From assembly GCF_004341165.1 (NCBI RefSeq), contig NZ_SLZR01000006.1, forward strand, positions 62,001 to 126,000: a stretch of 64,000 bases of DNA. Direction: 5' to 3'. The position numbers were made by a program, and so were the translations under genes. Shown here piece after piece: positions 38,151 to 46,872 of this stretch (position 1 is the stretch's first letter; every line of letters begins with the position of its first letter). The notes beneath the pieces are model-generated. The model was not told the DNA's origin. It did no database searches and saw nothing but the letters and a program-made list of their open reading frames with translations. The DNA is from Reinekea marinisedimentorum (GTDB taxonomy: Bacteria > Pseudomonadota > Gammaproteobacteria > Pseudomonadales > Natronospirillaceae).

Positions 38151-38165
38151 GCGCCATCAGGCGCT
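38150..38165. terminator. Hairpin between convergent genes
   Basis: A 6-bp stem AGCGCC/GGCGCT (38150-38155 with 38160-38165) spans the stops of dapE and the DUF2721 gene. The flanks are only moderately T-rich. Confidence 0.4.
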
Positions 38166-38558
38166 GTCTTCCCTTTGGTCTTCCAGGTTCTTGAGCTGCA
38201 GGTTCAGGGCCTGGCCACTGATCTGCACCTCGTAAAGGCTGAAACACAAAGAGATCAGCAGTAGTACCAGTGAACCGCCGAAGACAATGTGCGCAACGAC
38301 CATCTGCTGAATATAAATGGCGAACATTGATAAAACACAGAAGATAAACGAAGAAATGCCCGCTACCTGCATGCGCCGTATTGCCAGGATGCGCCGACGC
38401 AAATGGATAATCTGCTTATGAATATCCATATCCGGGTTTTCAACATTCTGCTTGTATAACGAGCGAATCAGCTGGGCAATGACCAGAAAACGGTTTGTAT
38501 AGGCGAGCAGTAGCAGCGAAATGGCTGGAAATAACAGTGCTGGCGTTGTCAGTGTCAT
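38157..38558 (-). CDS. DUF2721 family membrane protein
   Basis: 133 residues. Family start TPALLFPAISLLLLAYTNRFL with the first helix, a basic loop (QIIHLRRRILAIRRMQ) and two more helices followed by an acidic tail. Role unknown; these proteins are common in proteobacteria. Convergent with dapE. Confidence 0.8.
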   Translation of the reverse strand: MTLTTPALLFPAISLLLLAYTNRFLVIAQLIRSLYKQNVENPDMDIHKQIIHLRRRILAIRRMQVAGISSFIFCVLSMFAIYIQQMVVAHIVFGGSLVLLLISLCFSLYEVQISGQALNLQLKNLEDQREDSA

Positions 38559-38698
38559 ACCAAATATTTACTCCAATCAGAGATTAGTTAGGTTTAAATT
38601 TGTGTCTTACACCAAAGTTAACGTAAGGCCACCGGGTTAGCCAACAGTAGTTAGGCAATGCAGGGCAATTAATATCAGGGTTATTGGGAGTTAATTCA

Positions 38699-39130
38699 AT
38701 GTTGGACCGAATTCTGGCCTTTTTTGAAAATAAAACGGAAGAAACAGAGCAACTGACAGTCGATGAGTCTGCAGCCGTGTTGCTGATCGAAGTCATGTTG
38801 GCTGATCTTGAAGCAGACCAGCGTGAGCGGGATTGCATAGCGCAGATACTGGCAAGGCGCACGCAGGGCTCGGTTGCGGAAATAAACCACTGCATCGATA
38901 CAGCCATTGAGCGGCAGGCGCAGTCTCATGATCTATACCAGTTTACCCGGGTGATTACCGACAACTGGGATGAAGATCAGCGCTACGAGCTGGTAGTCGA
39001 TTTATGGCGGGTTGCCTACGCTGATGGCGACCTCGATAAATATGAAGACCACCGTATTCGCCGCGTATGTGAGCTGCTTCATTTACACCATTCGCATTTT
39101 ATCCGGGCGAAAGCGGCAGCTCAGCACTGA
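38699..39130 (+). CDS. TerB-like (tellurite resistance B fold) protein
   Basis: 143 residues from the ATG at 38699, with GGGAG nine bases upstream. All-helical with acidic EF-hand-like motifs of the TerB fold: an early LADLEADQRERDCI segment and DGDLDKYEDHRIRRV near residues 110-125. TerB-fold proteins bind calcium and often sit in membrane-stress systems; no other ter gene is near. An in-frame start 15 bases upstream is weaker. Transcription runs toward the structured element at 39.4 kb. Confidence 0.75.
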   Translation: MLDRILAFFENKTEETEQLTVDESAAVLLIEVMLADLEADQRERDCIAQILARRTQGSVAEINHCIDTAIERQAQSHDLYQFTRVITDNWDEDQRYELVVDLWRVAYADGDLDKYEDHRIRRVCELLHLHHSHFIRAKAAAQH

Positions 39131-39376
39131 TCGTGCTAAAGCTTCGGGCTGGCTCACTGTTTGTAGGCTGGCATCTTATAATCAGCGCTTATTCAGGCCG
39201 CTGTCAGCTGCGACTATTCAGAACAGCTCTACAACAAAGTTAGAAAATAATTGTTTGCAGGGGCTTGGCTACGTGCGCATCCGCTATACCGCCAATAATG
39301 ACATTGGCGTTCGTTGCGAGCTGTGGCATATCCGGATGGTTTAAGCGCGGTGCAGGCTAATGTGGCAGAAATAAAA

Positions 39377-39394
39377 AAGCACCCGAAGGTGCTT
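39377..39394. repeat. Direct repeat, left copy of terminator hairpin
   Basis: AAGCACCCGAAGGTGCTT, itself a 7-bp hairpin with a CGAA loop. Its A-run flank at 39373-39378 gives a T-run on the minus strand only, so this copy terminates leftward transcription (from the DAHP synthase gene). Confidence 0.85.
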
Positions 39395-39553
39395 CAGACT
39401 GCTGACAAAGCTACCACAGCCTTCGAGACGATGAAAAGGTAGCTCCTAAATAGACGTCGAAAACATGGATGTTTTCGTCGAGCGTATCAGGACGATACTT
39501 GCAGCGGTCTATTTAGGAGCTACCTTTTTGTCGGCGGGTTTATCGACAACCTG
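39395..39553. mobile_element. 159-bp structured palindromic element between terminator copies
   Basis: It holds a perfect 22-bp inverted repeat (39434-39455 with 39507-39528), an outer 9-bp pairing with one G-T (39401-39409 with 39527-39535), and two inner hairpins (39458-39465 with 39470-39477; 39484-39488 with 39494-39498). It is flanked by exact 18-bp direct repeats, as if inserted into one bidirectional terminator. No coding capacity. A MITE-like or site-specifically integrated element is inferred; a non-mobile structured RNA is the alternative. Confidence 0.5.
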
Positions 39554-39571
39554 AAGCACCCGAAGGTGCTT
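39554..39571. repeat. Direct repeat, right copy of terminator hairpin
   Basis: Identical 18 bases to the left copy. Here the T-run (39570-39574) lies on the plus-strand side, so this copy terminates rightward transcription. Confidence 0.85.
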
Positions 39572-39582
39572 TTTCCGTGCTG

Positions 39583-40926
39583 TTATGCCGATTTAATAGA
39601 ATCCGCAATCAGGAAGGCGAGTTCAAGAGCCTGGTCTGCATTCAGGCGCGGGTCGCAGTAAGTGTGGTAACGGTCGGCCAGATCGGTTTCAGTAATCTGG
39701 AATGCGCCACCAATACACTCGGTCACGTTTTTCCCGGTCATTTCAAAGTGCACGCCACCGGCAACGGTGCCTTCAGCCTTATGAATAGACAGAAAATCCC
39801 GTACTTCTGAAAGTACAGAACTGACTTCGCGGGTTTTATAGCCGTTACCCGCCTTAATGGTATTGCCATGCATCGGGTCGGAGCTCCAAACTACGTTTCT
39901 GCCTTCTGCCGTGACTTTCTTCAGAATGGCAGGGAAGTGGTCGGCGATATTGTCTGCCCCCATGCGAACAATCAGGTTTAAGCGGCCGGCTTCGTTTTCC
40001 GGATTGAGGATGTCGATCAGCCTGAGAATGTCATCGGGGTTTGATGTAGGGCCTACCTTCAGACCGAGAGGGTTGTTAATGCCGCGGCAGAATTCAACAT
40101 GGGCACCGTCGAGCTGGCGGGTGCGGTCACCGATCCAGAGCATATGCGCAGAGCAGTCGTACCAGTCGCCGGTCAGGCTGTCGAGTCGTGTCAATGCCTG
40201 CTCATAAGGCAACAACAGGGCTTCGTGAGAGGTATAGAACTGAGTCTCCCGAATTTGCGGCGTGTTTTCCGGTGAAATACCGCAGGCGCTCATGAAATCG
40301 AGCGCATCATCGATCTGGGTCGCGAGTGCCTGGTAGCGTTCTGATTGCGGGCTTTTTTCCACGAAATCACGGTTCCACTTATGCACCTGGTGTAAATCTG
40401 CCAGGCCACCCTGAGCAAAAGCGCGCAGCAGGTTCAGGGTCGATGCGGCCTGATGATAGGCTTTAACCATCCGTTCCGGGTTGGGTTCCCGGGCCTGCTC
40501 AGTGAAGTTGATGCCATTGATAATATCGCCACGGTAAGATGGCAGCGTGACGCCATTAATGGTTTCTGTACCCGCGGACCGCGGCTTGGCAAATTGACCG
40601 GCCATACGACCAACCTTAACCACCGATTTTTTACCGCCAAAACTCAGAACAACGGCCATCTGCAGCAGTGCCATAAAGGTATCGCGGATGTGGGTTGTTT
40701 TAAATTCATCAAAACTCTCGGCACAGTCACCACCCTGCAGCAGGAATGCTTCACCGCGGGCCACTTTTGCCAGGTCGGCTTTCAGCAGCCTGGCTTCACC
40801 GGCAAATACCAGTGGCGGTTGCTTGGCAAGTTCAGCTTCTACGCGGCTAAGTTGGGCTTGGTCTTTATATTCGGGGAGTTGATGCAGGGCTTTTGTGCGC
40901 CATGAATCGGGCGTCCATGTGGTCAT
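39583..40926 (-). CDS. Class II DAHP synthase (3-deoxy-7-phosphoheptulonate synthase)
   Basis: First enzyme of the shikimate pathway, joining phosphoenolpyruvate and erythrose 4-phosphate. 447 residues of the plant-like class II type, not the AroFGH type: [17 protein letters not shown] start, the [11 protein letters not shown] motif near 62-72, [14 protein letters not shown], and the C-terminal DPMHGNT and [15 protein letters not shown] blocks. P. aeruginosa has paralogues of this class. It is convergent with the TerB-like gene; its terminator is the left hairpin copy beyond the palindromic element. Confidence 0.95.
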   Translation of the reverse strand: MTTWTPDSWRTKALHQLPEYKDQAQLSRVEAELAKQPPLVFAGEARLLKADLAKVARGEAFLLQGGDCAESFDEFKTTHIRDTFMALLQMAVVLSFGGKKSVVKVGRMAGQFAKPRSAGTETINGVTLPSYRGDIINGINFTEQAREPNPERMVKAYHQAASTLNLLRAFAQGGLADLHQVHKWNRDFVEKSPQSERYQALATQIDDALDFMSACGISPENTPQIRETQFYTSHEALLLPYEQALTRLDSLTGDWYDCSAHMLWIGDRTRQLDGAHVEFCRGINNPLGLKVGPTSNPDDILRLIDILNPENEAGRLNLIVRMGADNIADHFPAILKKVTAEGRNVVWSSDPMHGNTIKAGNGYKTREVSSVLSEVRDFLSIHKAEGTVAGGVHFEMTGKNVTECIGGAFQITETDLADRYHTYCDPRLNADQALELAFLIADSIKSA

Positions 40927-41004
40927 TCTGAGTCTCTGTCTGTATCGAAATGGGGATCAGAAATACTATCAAATAGATATTTTAAAGACAGGCTGCATTC
41001 GGTT

Positions 41005-43410
41005 TTATTTCGATCTTTTTAAAAGTGCTAGTTGTTGAACGGTATAGACGCTCTCAATATTGCTTTTGTTCGCCCGGTAAAGCTCGATAAAGGCTTCGGC
41101 AGTAACCGGCTTGGAGTAGTAATAGCCCTGTATATTGCGAATACCCAGGCTTTGCATCAGGTCGACCTGATTTTGGGTTTCAACACCTTCGGCGACTATC
41201 TCCATGCCCAGTGTAATGGCCAGTGCCTTGATTGAGCGTATCACCGCAATGGATGCCGCGCTGGCATAGTCCTCGGTATTAATGAAGATCTGATCCAGCT
41301 TGAGCGTATCAAAGCGGAATTTTTTCAGGTAGCCCAGTGAAGAATAGCCGGCTCCAAAATCATCCAGCGCGGTTTTAAAGCCAAATTCTCGAATAAACTC
41401 AAGATTATTCTTTGCTGCAAACTCGTTGATAATGAGCTCTTCTTCAGTTACCTCGAACTCAATCTGTCTTGTTTCAATGCCATAGCGGTGCAGAATTTTG
41501 CGGATGTCGACGATCAGTCGCAGGTCGCTCAGTTGCGAAGGTGAAATATTGACTGAGGCGCCAAAGCCTGGGTCGCCTAATATTTGCAGCAACTGGCACG
41601 ATTGTTCGGTAACAATGTAGGTGATGTATTCCAGCACACCGTACTCTTGGGCGATGGGAATAAAATCTGCCGGAGAGACCAATTGCCCGTGTTTATCTCT
41701 CAGTCTGGCTAATGCTTCGACACCAATAATCTCACCGGTTTCGCAGTTTATTTTGGGCTGGAAGTGGGTTTCGAAGCGGTTATATTCCATACCTTCGCGG
41801 ATGGCATTTTCAATGGAGAGTTTCTTTTTCTCCCACTCTGCCATTTTGGGACTGAAAGTGGAGAAGCGCATCTTACCATTGCGTTTGGCATCGTACATGG
41901 CAATGTCGGCGTACTGAATCAGTAGGTCAATATCCTTGCTGTGCTCCGGATACACAGCAATGCCAATACTGACACCCGTGTAGTGAGTTCGGCCCTCTAT
42001 CTGAAACCCCTGTTGCAGCTCTTTAATAATGCGGTTGGCAGCAACCTGAGCCTGGCTATCATCACGCATTACGATGGCAAATTCATCACCTCCCAGGCGG
42101 TGAACGGCATCGTTGCGGCTGTGACGAGAATGACTGTCGGAAGGCGGCTTGTGGCGAATAACCTTTACCAGTTTTCTGGCAACGGCTATGAGCAGCTGGT
42201 CTCCGGTTTGGTGGCCGTGGTTATCGTTAATTTGCTTGAAGCCATCCAAATCAAGAAACAGCACAGAGAAACGCTGAACGTTTTCTTCCTGCTTCAGTCG
42301 GCGGATCAGCTCATAAAATCCTGCTCGGTTAGGCAGGCCGGTGAGTTCATCGGTTAGGGCCTGGCTTTTCAGGGCTCGGGAAGACTTCTTGAGGCGGTCC
42401 ATCAGTTTGTTGAAGCTGTCACCCAACCGGATAAATTCATAGTCTTTCAGTATTGCTAAGTGTTCTGCTTTATAACTGTCGATGTTTGAGTTCTCGATGA
42501 CATCGGTAAACATGTTCAGTGGCTTTAAGATGATCCTTTGCAATGTAACAATGCTAATGAGTAGTAGTGCCGAAACTGTGAGGGTTGCCAGCGTTAGGCC
42601 CTGCCAAAAGAGCTTTTGGGATGTCTCGGTCAGTATGCTGCCGTTTTGGGTCGACTGAATATAAAGGTCGCTGAATACTTTCTCTCTCTTGTACTGGTAC
42701 TGATCATGATTGGAGAACGGAGGGGTGATGTCGGCGAGTTGAGCCATGTCCTGATCAAAAATTTCCAGTTGTCGGTAATGAAAGCTGGTGAGTAGCTGCC
42801 TATTGCTGAGTGTTCTTGTGATGGCTTGTAAGTCTAAAGAAATTTTGATGTGTCCAATTATACTGAAATCTTTTTCATTACTTTGGAAGTAGTTGTAAAG
42901 AGGTTGATAGATCGCCAGAATGATCGGGTTTTCATGTTCGTCAATGATAATAATTCTGTTTTCAGAATCAGAAAGATTGTTGCTTGCCAGTGACGAATAA
43001 CTCATGTCGAAATCGTTTAAGTCAAAAAACTTGCTATCCCTTCGAACAAATATGTCTTTATAGCCATCTGGAAGTACGATGCTGATCTCGGAATAAAGCG
43101 GATTCTTCTTAAGATATTGCTCAAGCAGTCGGGTTAGCTCTGAGTGGAATAGCTGGTATCGAATCTGCTCACTGGCAGAAAAGTATTGCCTTGTCAGTAC
43201 ATTCTGGCTGATGAAGTCGAGATTAGATACCGATGTATTTATCACCTCAAAAAAAAAGTTGTGGCTGGCCTGCAGGTGTGTGCTGAGCTGGCTCTCCAGT
43301 TGTTGTGTATTATGCGCGCTGATACTGCGCTGAACAGTTATCAGGCTTGCCAGCGAGATAAGAATCGCGAGAGCGCCGAGTATCGACACAAAACGGTGCT
43401 GCAACTTCAT
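41005..43410 (-). CDS. MbaA-like membrane GGDEF-EAL protein
   Basis: 801 residues. N-terminal membrane helix (about 8-28), a large periplasmic domain to about 270, a second helix about 273-293, a HAMP-like linker, GGDEF at 440-444 and EAL at 565-567, with DDFGAGYSSLGYL and EGVET conserved. In length and order it resembles V. cholerae MbaA, whose activity is set by the periplasmic polyamine binder NspS. Here the spermidine-binding-like protein gene ends three bases before this ATG, the same arrangement as nspS-mbaA. Both catalytic motifs look intact. Confidence 0.9.
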   Translation of the reverse strand: MKLQHRFVSILGALAILISLASLITVQRSISAHNTQQLESQLSTHLQASHNFFFEVINTSVSNLDFISQNVLTRQYFSASEQIRYQLFHSELTRLLEQYLKKNPLYSEISIVLPDGYKDIFVRRDSKFFDLNDFDMSYSSLASNNLSDSENRIIIIDEHENPIILAIYQPLYNYFQSNEKDFSIIGHIKISLDLQAITRTLSNRQLLTSFHYRQLEIFDQDMAQLADITPPFSNHDQYQYKREKVFSDLYIQSTQNGSILTETSQKLFWQGLTLATLTVSALLLISIVTLQRIILKPLNMFTDVIENSNIDSYKAEHLAILKDYEFIRLGDSFNKLMDRLKKSSRALKSQALTDELTGLPNRAGFYELIRRLKQEENVQRFSVLFLDLDGFKQINDNHGHQTGDQLLIAVARKLVKVIRHKPPSDSHSRHSRNDAVHRLGGDEFAIVMRDDSQAQVAANRIIKELQQGFQIEGRTHYTGVSIGIAVYPEHSKDIDLLIQYADIAMYDAKRNGKMRFSTFSPKMAEWEKKKLSIENAIREGMEYNRFETHFQPKINCETGEIIGVEALARLRDKHGQLVSPADFIPIAQEYGVLEYITYIVTEQSCQLLQILGDPGFGASVNISPSQLSDLRLIVDIRKILHRYGIETRQIEFEVTEEELIINEFAAKNNLEFIREFGFKTALDDFGAGYSSLGYLKKFRFDTLKLDQIFINTEDYASAASIAVIRSIKALAITLGMEIVAEGVETQNQVDLMQSLGIRNIQGYYYSKPVTAEAFIELYRANKSNIESVYTVQQLALLKRSK

Positions 43411-43413
43411 CGA

Positions 43414-44448
43414 TTATTCCAGGTCAAGCGCATTGAATAAGCGCATCTGGCTTCTTATTACGGCCGTTGTGGGGGCAGGAACCAGCTTAATGGCACTCGC
43501 TGCAGCCGGAAAGACTGCGCCATTGAGGCGGATTTCATCGGGCAGCATCGCATTGGCAGTATCGCTAAAGGATGCTGAATAGTGATATTCCATGTTCTGC
43601 GCAACGTGCTCGGGTTTCAGAAAGAAATTCAGGAAGTCATGTGCTAATGCCAAATTTTGAGTTTTACTGCTTATCGTCAGGAAATCGATCCACATTAACG
43701 TAGCGTCTGTTGGTGATATAAACTCGATGTTGTCGGTGTGATCTTGCAGTAACACGACGTCTGAATTATAGCTGACAGCAACTTTAGCCTTACCCTGTTC
43801 CAGCAGACTGTCTTCCACGTCCAGTGCTTTATAAGCAATAACGTGCGGCTTTTGGTTAACAAGATGCAGGGCTAATTCATTAATTTGCTGCTGGCTGGCG
43901 GTATCCAGGCTGTAGTCGAATGCCATTGAAGCAATGGCAAGCAGCTCGGAAGACTGAGGTGGCATTTGAATAAAACCTGACATCTCGTCAGTAGGGTTAA
44001 ACAGCTCGGCCCACGTTTGTGGTGGCGACTGAACTAAGTCGGTGCGGTAAGCAATGCCGTAAGTTCCCCAGCTGTATGGGACAGCGTATTGTTCAGCTTT
44101 GTCGACCAGTTGCGACCAAAGCGTACCGTGGCCCTGCAAATAAAAAAGGCGATCAGCTTGTAGTGGCGCCAGCCAGCCCTGACTGGCATAGGCCGGCATT
44201 TCAAGGTCGTCTACCAGGATTATGTCCATGCCAAAACCGGCTGTTTCAGCCATGATTCTGTCGCGAATGTCATCATACTCGTAGTAGATAAACTCAACCG
44301 AGGTATCGTGCTGTTGTTCAAATTGTTCAATCAGCTGAGGGTCAAAGTATTCTTCCCAGGTGAGTATTCGTAGTGATTCAGCAGAAAAAACGGGGGCAAC
44401 AGCAGTGAGCAACAGGGCTGGCCAAATCAGTGAAATACCTCTACACAT
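43414..44448 (-). CDS. PotD/NspS-like periplasmic polyamine-binding protein
   Basis: 344 residues with a signal peptide of about 22 residues (PALLLTAVAPVFSA). The mature part has the PotD start LRILTWEEYFDPQLIEQFEQQ and the FGMDIILVDDLEMPAYASQGWL block, then VPYSWGTYGIAYRTD, all typical of spermidine/putrescine binders. No transporter genes accompany it. It directly precedes a GGDEF-EAL receptor, matching the nspS-mbaA pair of Vibrio that senses norspermidine and spermidine to control biofilm. Function in sensing is inferred from that arrangement. Confidence 0.88.
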   Translation of the reverse strand: MCRGISLIWPALLLTAVAPVFSAESLRILTWEEYFDPQLIEQFEQQHDTSVEFIYYEYDDIRDRIMAETAGFGMDIILVDDLEMPAYASQGWLAPLQADRLFYLQGHGTLWSQLVDKAEQYAVPYSWGTYGIAYRTDLVQSPPQTWAELFNPTDEMSGFIQMPPQSSELLAIASMAFDYSLDTASQQQINELALHLVNQKPHVIAYKALDVEDSLLEQGKAKVAVSYNSDVVLLQDHTDNIEFISPTDATLMWIDFLTISSKTQNLALAHDFLNFFLKPEHVAQNMEYHYSASFSDTANAMLPDEIRLNGAVFPAAASAIKLVPAPTTAVIRSQMRLFNALDLE

Positions 44449-44514
44449 TACATCGATGTCCTAAAGTTTTAAGTTCGAACTCAAAGTATAGACAAAGGCT
44501 GGTGCAATTGGGCA

Positions 44515-44538
44515 CTGGCCGGTGAAACCGCCGGCCAG
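44515..44538 (-). terminator. GC-rich hairpin after a minus-strand gene
   Basis: An 8-bp stem CTGGCCGG/CCGGCCAG (44515-44522 with 44531-44538), seven bases beyond the stop of the acetyl-CoA hydrolase-like gene. There is no T-run. Confidence 0.45.
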
Positions 44539-44544
44539 ATCAGA

Positions 44545-46752
44545 TTAACCGCGGGTTTCAAGCTGGCTTGGTAACACGCTGATCACCAGTTTGCGCAGAA
44601 GCTTCTGTTTAATGCCTTTGGCTTTGTAAAGCCCAAGCCGCTCCAGATGCTCTTTGGTTTCCATGCGTCGCTCCGGTGTTACCTTGGAGAGCAGGGCTTT
44701 TACCAGTGGCCATTTCTTATCGACATTGGTCTTGAGCTGTTTAAGGGCACCGCCAATCACAACTTCCTGCTCTGTCAAATCGCAGCCGAACGGGAACGGT
44801 TGATAGTATTCTTTAAATTCAGCAAGAAAGGCACTGAGCGCTTCCGGTGTATTGTGTTTGGCACTTTCGGGAAGCTTGTAGTCCGCCCGTAATTTGCCGG
44901 CCTTCTTGGCTTTTTGAATAAGCTCGTCCTGGAAGCGGGAGTCGGTCACCTTCAGCAGCTCATCAATAATCTCCTGATCGGTCTTTGCTCTCAGATCAGC
45001 GATGCCATATTCCGTGATGACAATATCGCGCATATGACGAGGCACGGTAACATGGCCGTAATTGAAGACGATATTGCTGACGGCATCGGCGCCACGGCGT
45101 CTTGTGGAGCGCATCATTAAAATTGAGCGGGATTCCGGCAGGTCATGCCCCATGGTAACAAAGTTGAACTGGCCGCCAACACCGCTGACCACCTTGCCGT
45201 CTGCCAGGCCATCACTGGCTGAAGCGCCCGCCAGTGTGGTTTTCATGCAGGTGTTGATGAAGCGGGAATTTTTCATCTGCTTCAGTTTCAGGGCTTCATT
45301 ACCCTTGATCTGGTTGGTGAACATCACCGATGTCATGTTGAACTCACTCAGCTCTTCTTCGGGCATGTTGCGCAGGTCATCGTAAAAACCGTGACCACCA
45401 ACAAAGAAGCCGGCATGTACCAGGGTCGCGCCATTGATCTTCGTGCCTAATGCGTGCTTTTCGATCCACGCACGGCTGCTTGTGTTATTCAGGTTGGCTT
45501 CAACAGATTCGCCTTCCAGCGTCAGCTGCTCGTTCAGATAGCCAATCGCCTTGTTCAGGATGCCCCATTTTTTCAGGTAATCAACATGGTGCTCTGTCAG
45601 ATGCGGGGTGATTTTGTCCAGGTTCTGCAGGCCATCCAGCCACTGCATCGATACTTGATTTGGGTCCAGGCCATCATTGACCAGTTGCTGAATGTGCTCA
45701 TCGTCATAGACCTTACGTTTCAGCACGCCGCCTTTTTTAAGTGCCATATAGCCCGGAACCAGCATTTCGGTATTGCCGTACAGGCCTTTTTCAAATGGCT
45801 CCAGACCACCGTCTTTTTCAATACACGGGAAGCGCTTGAGCGCATCTGTCTTGTCTGCCAGCTGGCGGTAGACGTCATTGTGGCTGTGCCGCACCAGCAG
45901 CGAGTTCACGACCGCATCGCCCAGCGAGCCAATGCCAATCTGCAGTGAGCCTTCGTCTTTAATCAGCAGGCTGGTGTACAGGCCGATCATATGATCAACC
46001 GGGGAAATAGGCGCATACGGAGCCGCGAAGATAGGCGAGTACAGCGCTGGGTCGTCATGGATGTATTCAAAGAAGTCGGCAGTAACTTCGGCATCGTTTG
46101 GCATGAACGGCATCTGGGTATTTACTTGCCCGAGCATAAAGCGCGGCTTGCCATCGGCGGCGGTGTACTCGTGCATCAGGCGATGCACATCGAGAGTCAC
46201 GTCCGGGTTGGAGCCCAGGCTGTAGCGGGTATGGCCGCCATTGTCTTTCTTGGTGATCATCTGGCAAATGACGTTACAGCCACGCGACAGCAGATCACGC
46301 GGCACATGCGTGTAGTTGGATGACAGCGCGTATTGCTGTGCTTCCGGGTTTTTCAGTACTTCACCGGGCTTGAAGTAAAACTCTACAACATTGACGTTGG
46401 CCGGAAGCTTTTTTTCCAGAACATCATTGGCAAATTCCAGTTCCGGAAGGTCTTTAAACTGGCGGTCAAAGAAGGGCTCCAGCAGGCGCCTTTCCAGATC
46501 GGTTTTAAGCTTTGGGCGATTGAGTGACAGTGCGGAATTGATTTCCAGGCTGTACTGAGGGTTTGCTTTGGCTACGCGGTAGAAGGCATTGATCATGTGT
46601 GTGGCTTTACCGACACCGATGGGGACACCCATGACGATCTTTCCGTCCAGTTGTTTAAAGATATCTTCCGCCAGTTCAGTCAGGTTAGAGAACTCTCTAT
46701 TTTTTAGCGCAGAGCACATGATGCTATTGATCCTTTTTTTTATGTTTGCCAT
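44545..46752 (-). CDS. Acetyl-CoA hydrolase/transferase family protein
   Basis: 735 residues, longer than simple CoA transferases (about 500). Family features: KIVMGVPIGVGKATHMINAF start, the IGIGSLGDAV motif typical of these enzymes near residue 270, GHGFYDDLRNM and VSGVGGQFNFVTMGH towards the end, where the active-site region is expected. It probably moves CoA between acetate-type acids or hydrolyses acyl-CoA; the substrate cannot be told. ATG at 46752 is used; a second ATG eleven codons on, with AAGGA upstream, is possible. An operator-like palindrome lies in front of the gene. Confidence 0.85.
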   Translation of the reverse strand: MANIKKRINSIMCSALKNREFSNLTELAEDIFKQLDGKIVMGVPIGVGKATHMINAFYRVAKANPQYSLEINSALSLNRPKLKTDLERRLLEPFFDRQFKDLPELEFANDVLEKKLPANVNVVEFYFKPGEVLKNPEAQQYALSSNYTHVPRDLLSRGCNVICQMITKKDNGGHTRYSLGSNPDVTLDVHRLMHEYTAADGKPRFMLGQVNTQMPFMPNDAEVTADFFEYIHDDPALYSPIFAAPYAPISPVDHMIGLYTSLLIKDEGSLQIGIGSLGDAVVNSLLVRHSHNDVYRQLADKTDALKRFPCIEKDGGLEPFEKGLYGNTEMLVPGYMALKKGGVLKRKVYDDEHIQQLVNDGLDPNQVSMQWLDGLQNLDKITPHLTEHHVDYLKKWGILNKAIGYLNEQLTLEGESVEANLNNTSSRAWIEKHALGTKINGATLVHAGFFVGGHGFYDDLRNMPEEELSEFNMTSVMFTNQIKGNEALKLKQMKNSRFINTCMKTTLAGASASDGLADGKVVSGVGGQFNFVTMGHDLPESRSILMMRSTRRRGADAVSNIVFNYGHVTVPRHMRDIVITEYGIADLRAKTDQEIIDELLKVTDSRFQDELIQKAKKAGKLRADYKLPESAKHNTPEALSAFLAEFKEYYQPFPFGCDLTEQEVVIGGALKQLKTNVDKKWPLVKALLSKVTPERRMETKEHLERLGLYKAKGIKQKLLRKLVISVLPSQLETRG

Positions 46753-46770
46753 TCACTGTATCTGTAACCT

Positions 46771-46785
46771 TGTATTTGTAATACA
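46771..46785. promoter_or_regulatory. Operator-like palindrome before the acetyl-CoA hydrolase gene
   Basis: TGTATTTGTAATACA: perfect 6-bp arms with a 3-base centre, 19 bases upstream of the start codon. Spacing and symmetry suit a dimeric repressor, but no regulator is adjacent. Confidence 0.4.
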
Positions 46786-46872
46786 TATTAGGGGCAGACA
46801 CAATGCAGCACGGCTTTGTGATTCAGGTATTAACGCCTGAGAATCAGAAAGCCGGTGATGAGGTGTATTAAA

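Larger units (their letters stand above)
39131..39582. other. Intergenic region with duplicated terminator and palindromic insert
   Basis: 452 bases between the TerB-like gene and the DAHP synthase gene, which face each other. The first ~240 bases look featureless. From 39371 on lie two copies of one terminator hairpin flanking a 159-base highly palindromic segment, described separately. Confidence 0.6.

Noticed and set aside
39012-39344. Open frame running out of the TerB-like gene
   Set aside because: It overlaps the real gene in another frame and continues into a featureless gap without a start signal of its own.
39377-39571. CRISPR array
   Set aside because: Only two identical 18-bp repeats 177 bases apart, each a terminator hairpin; no regular spacing and no cas genes.
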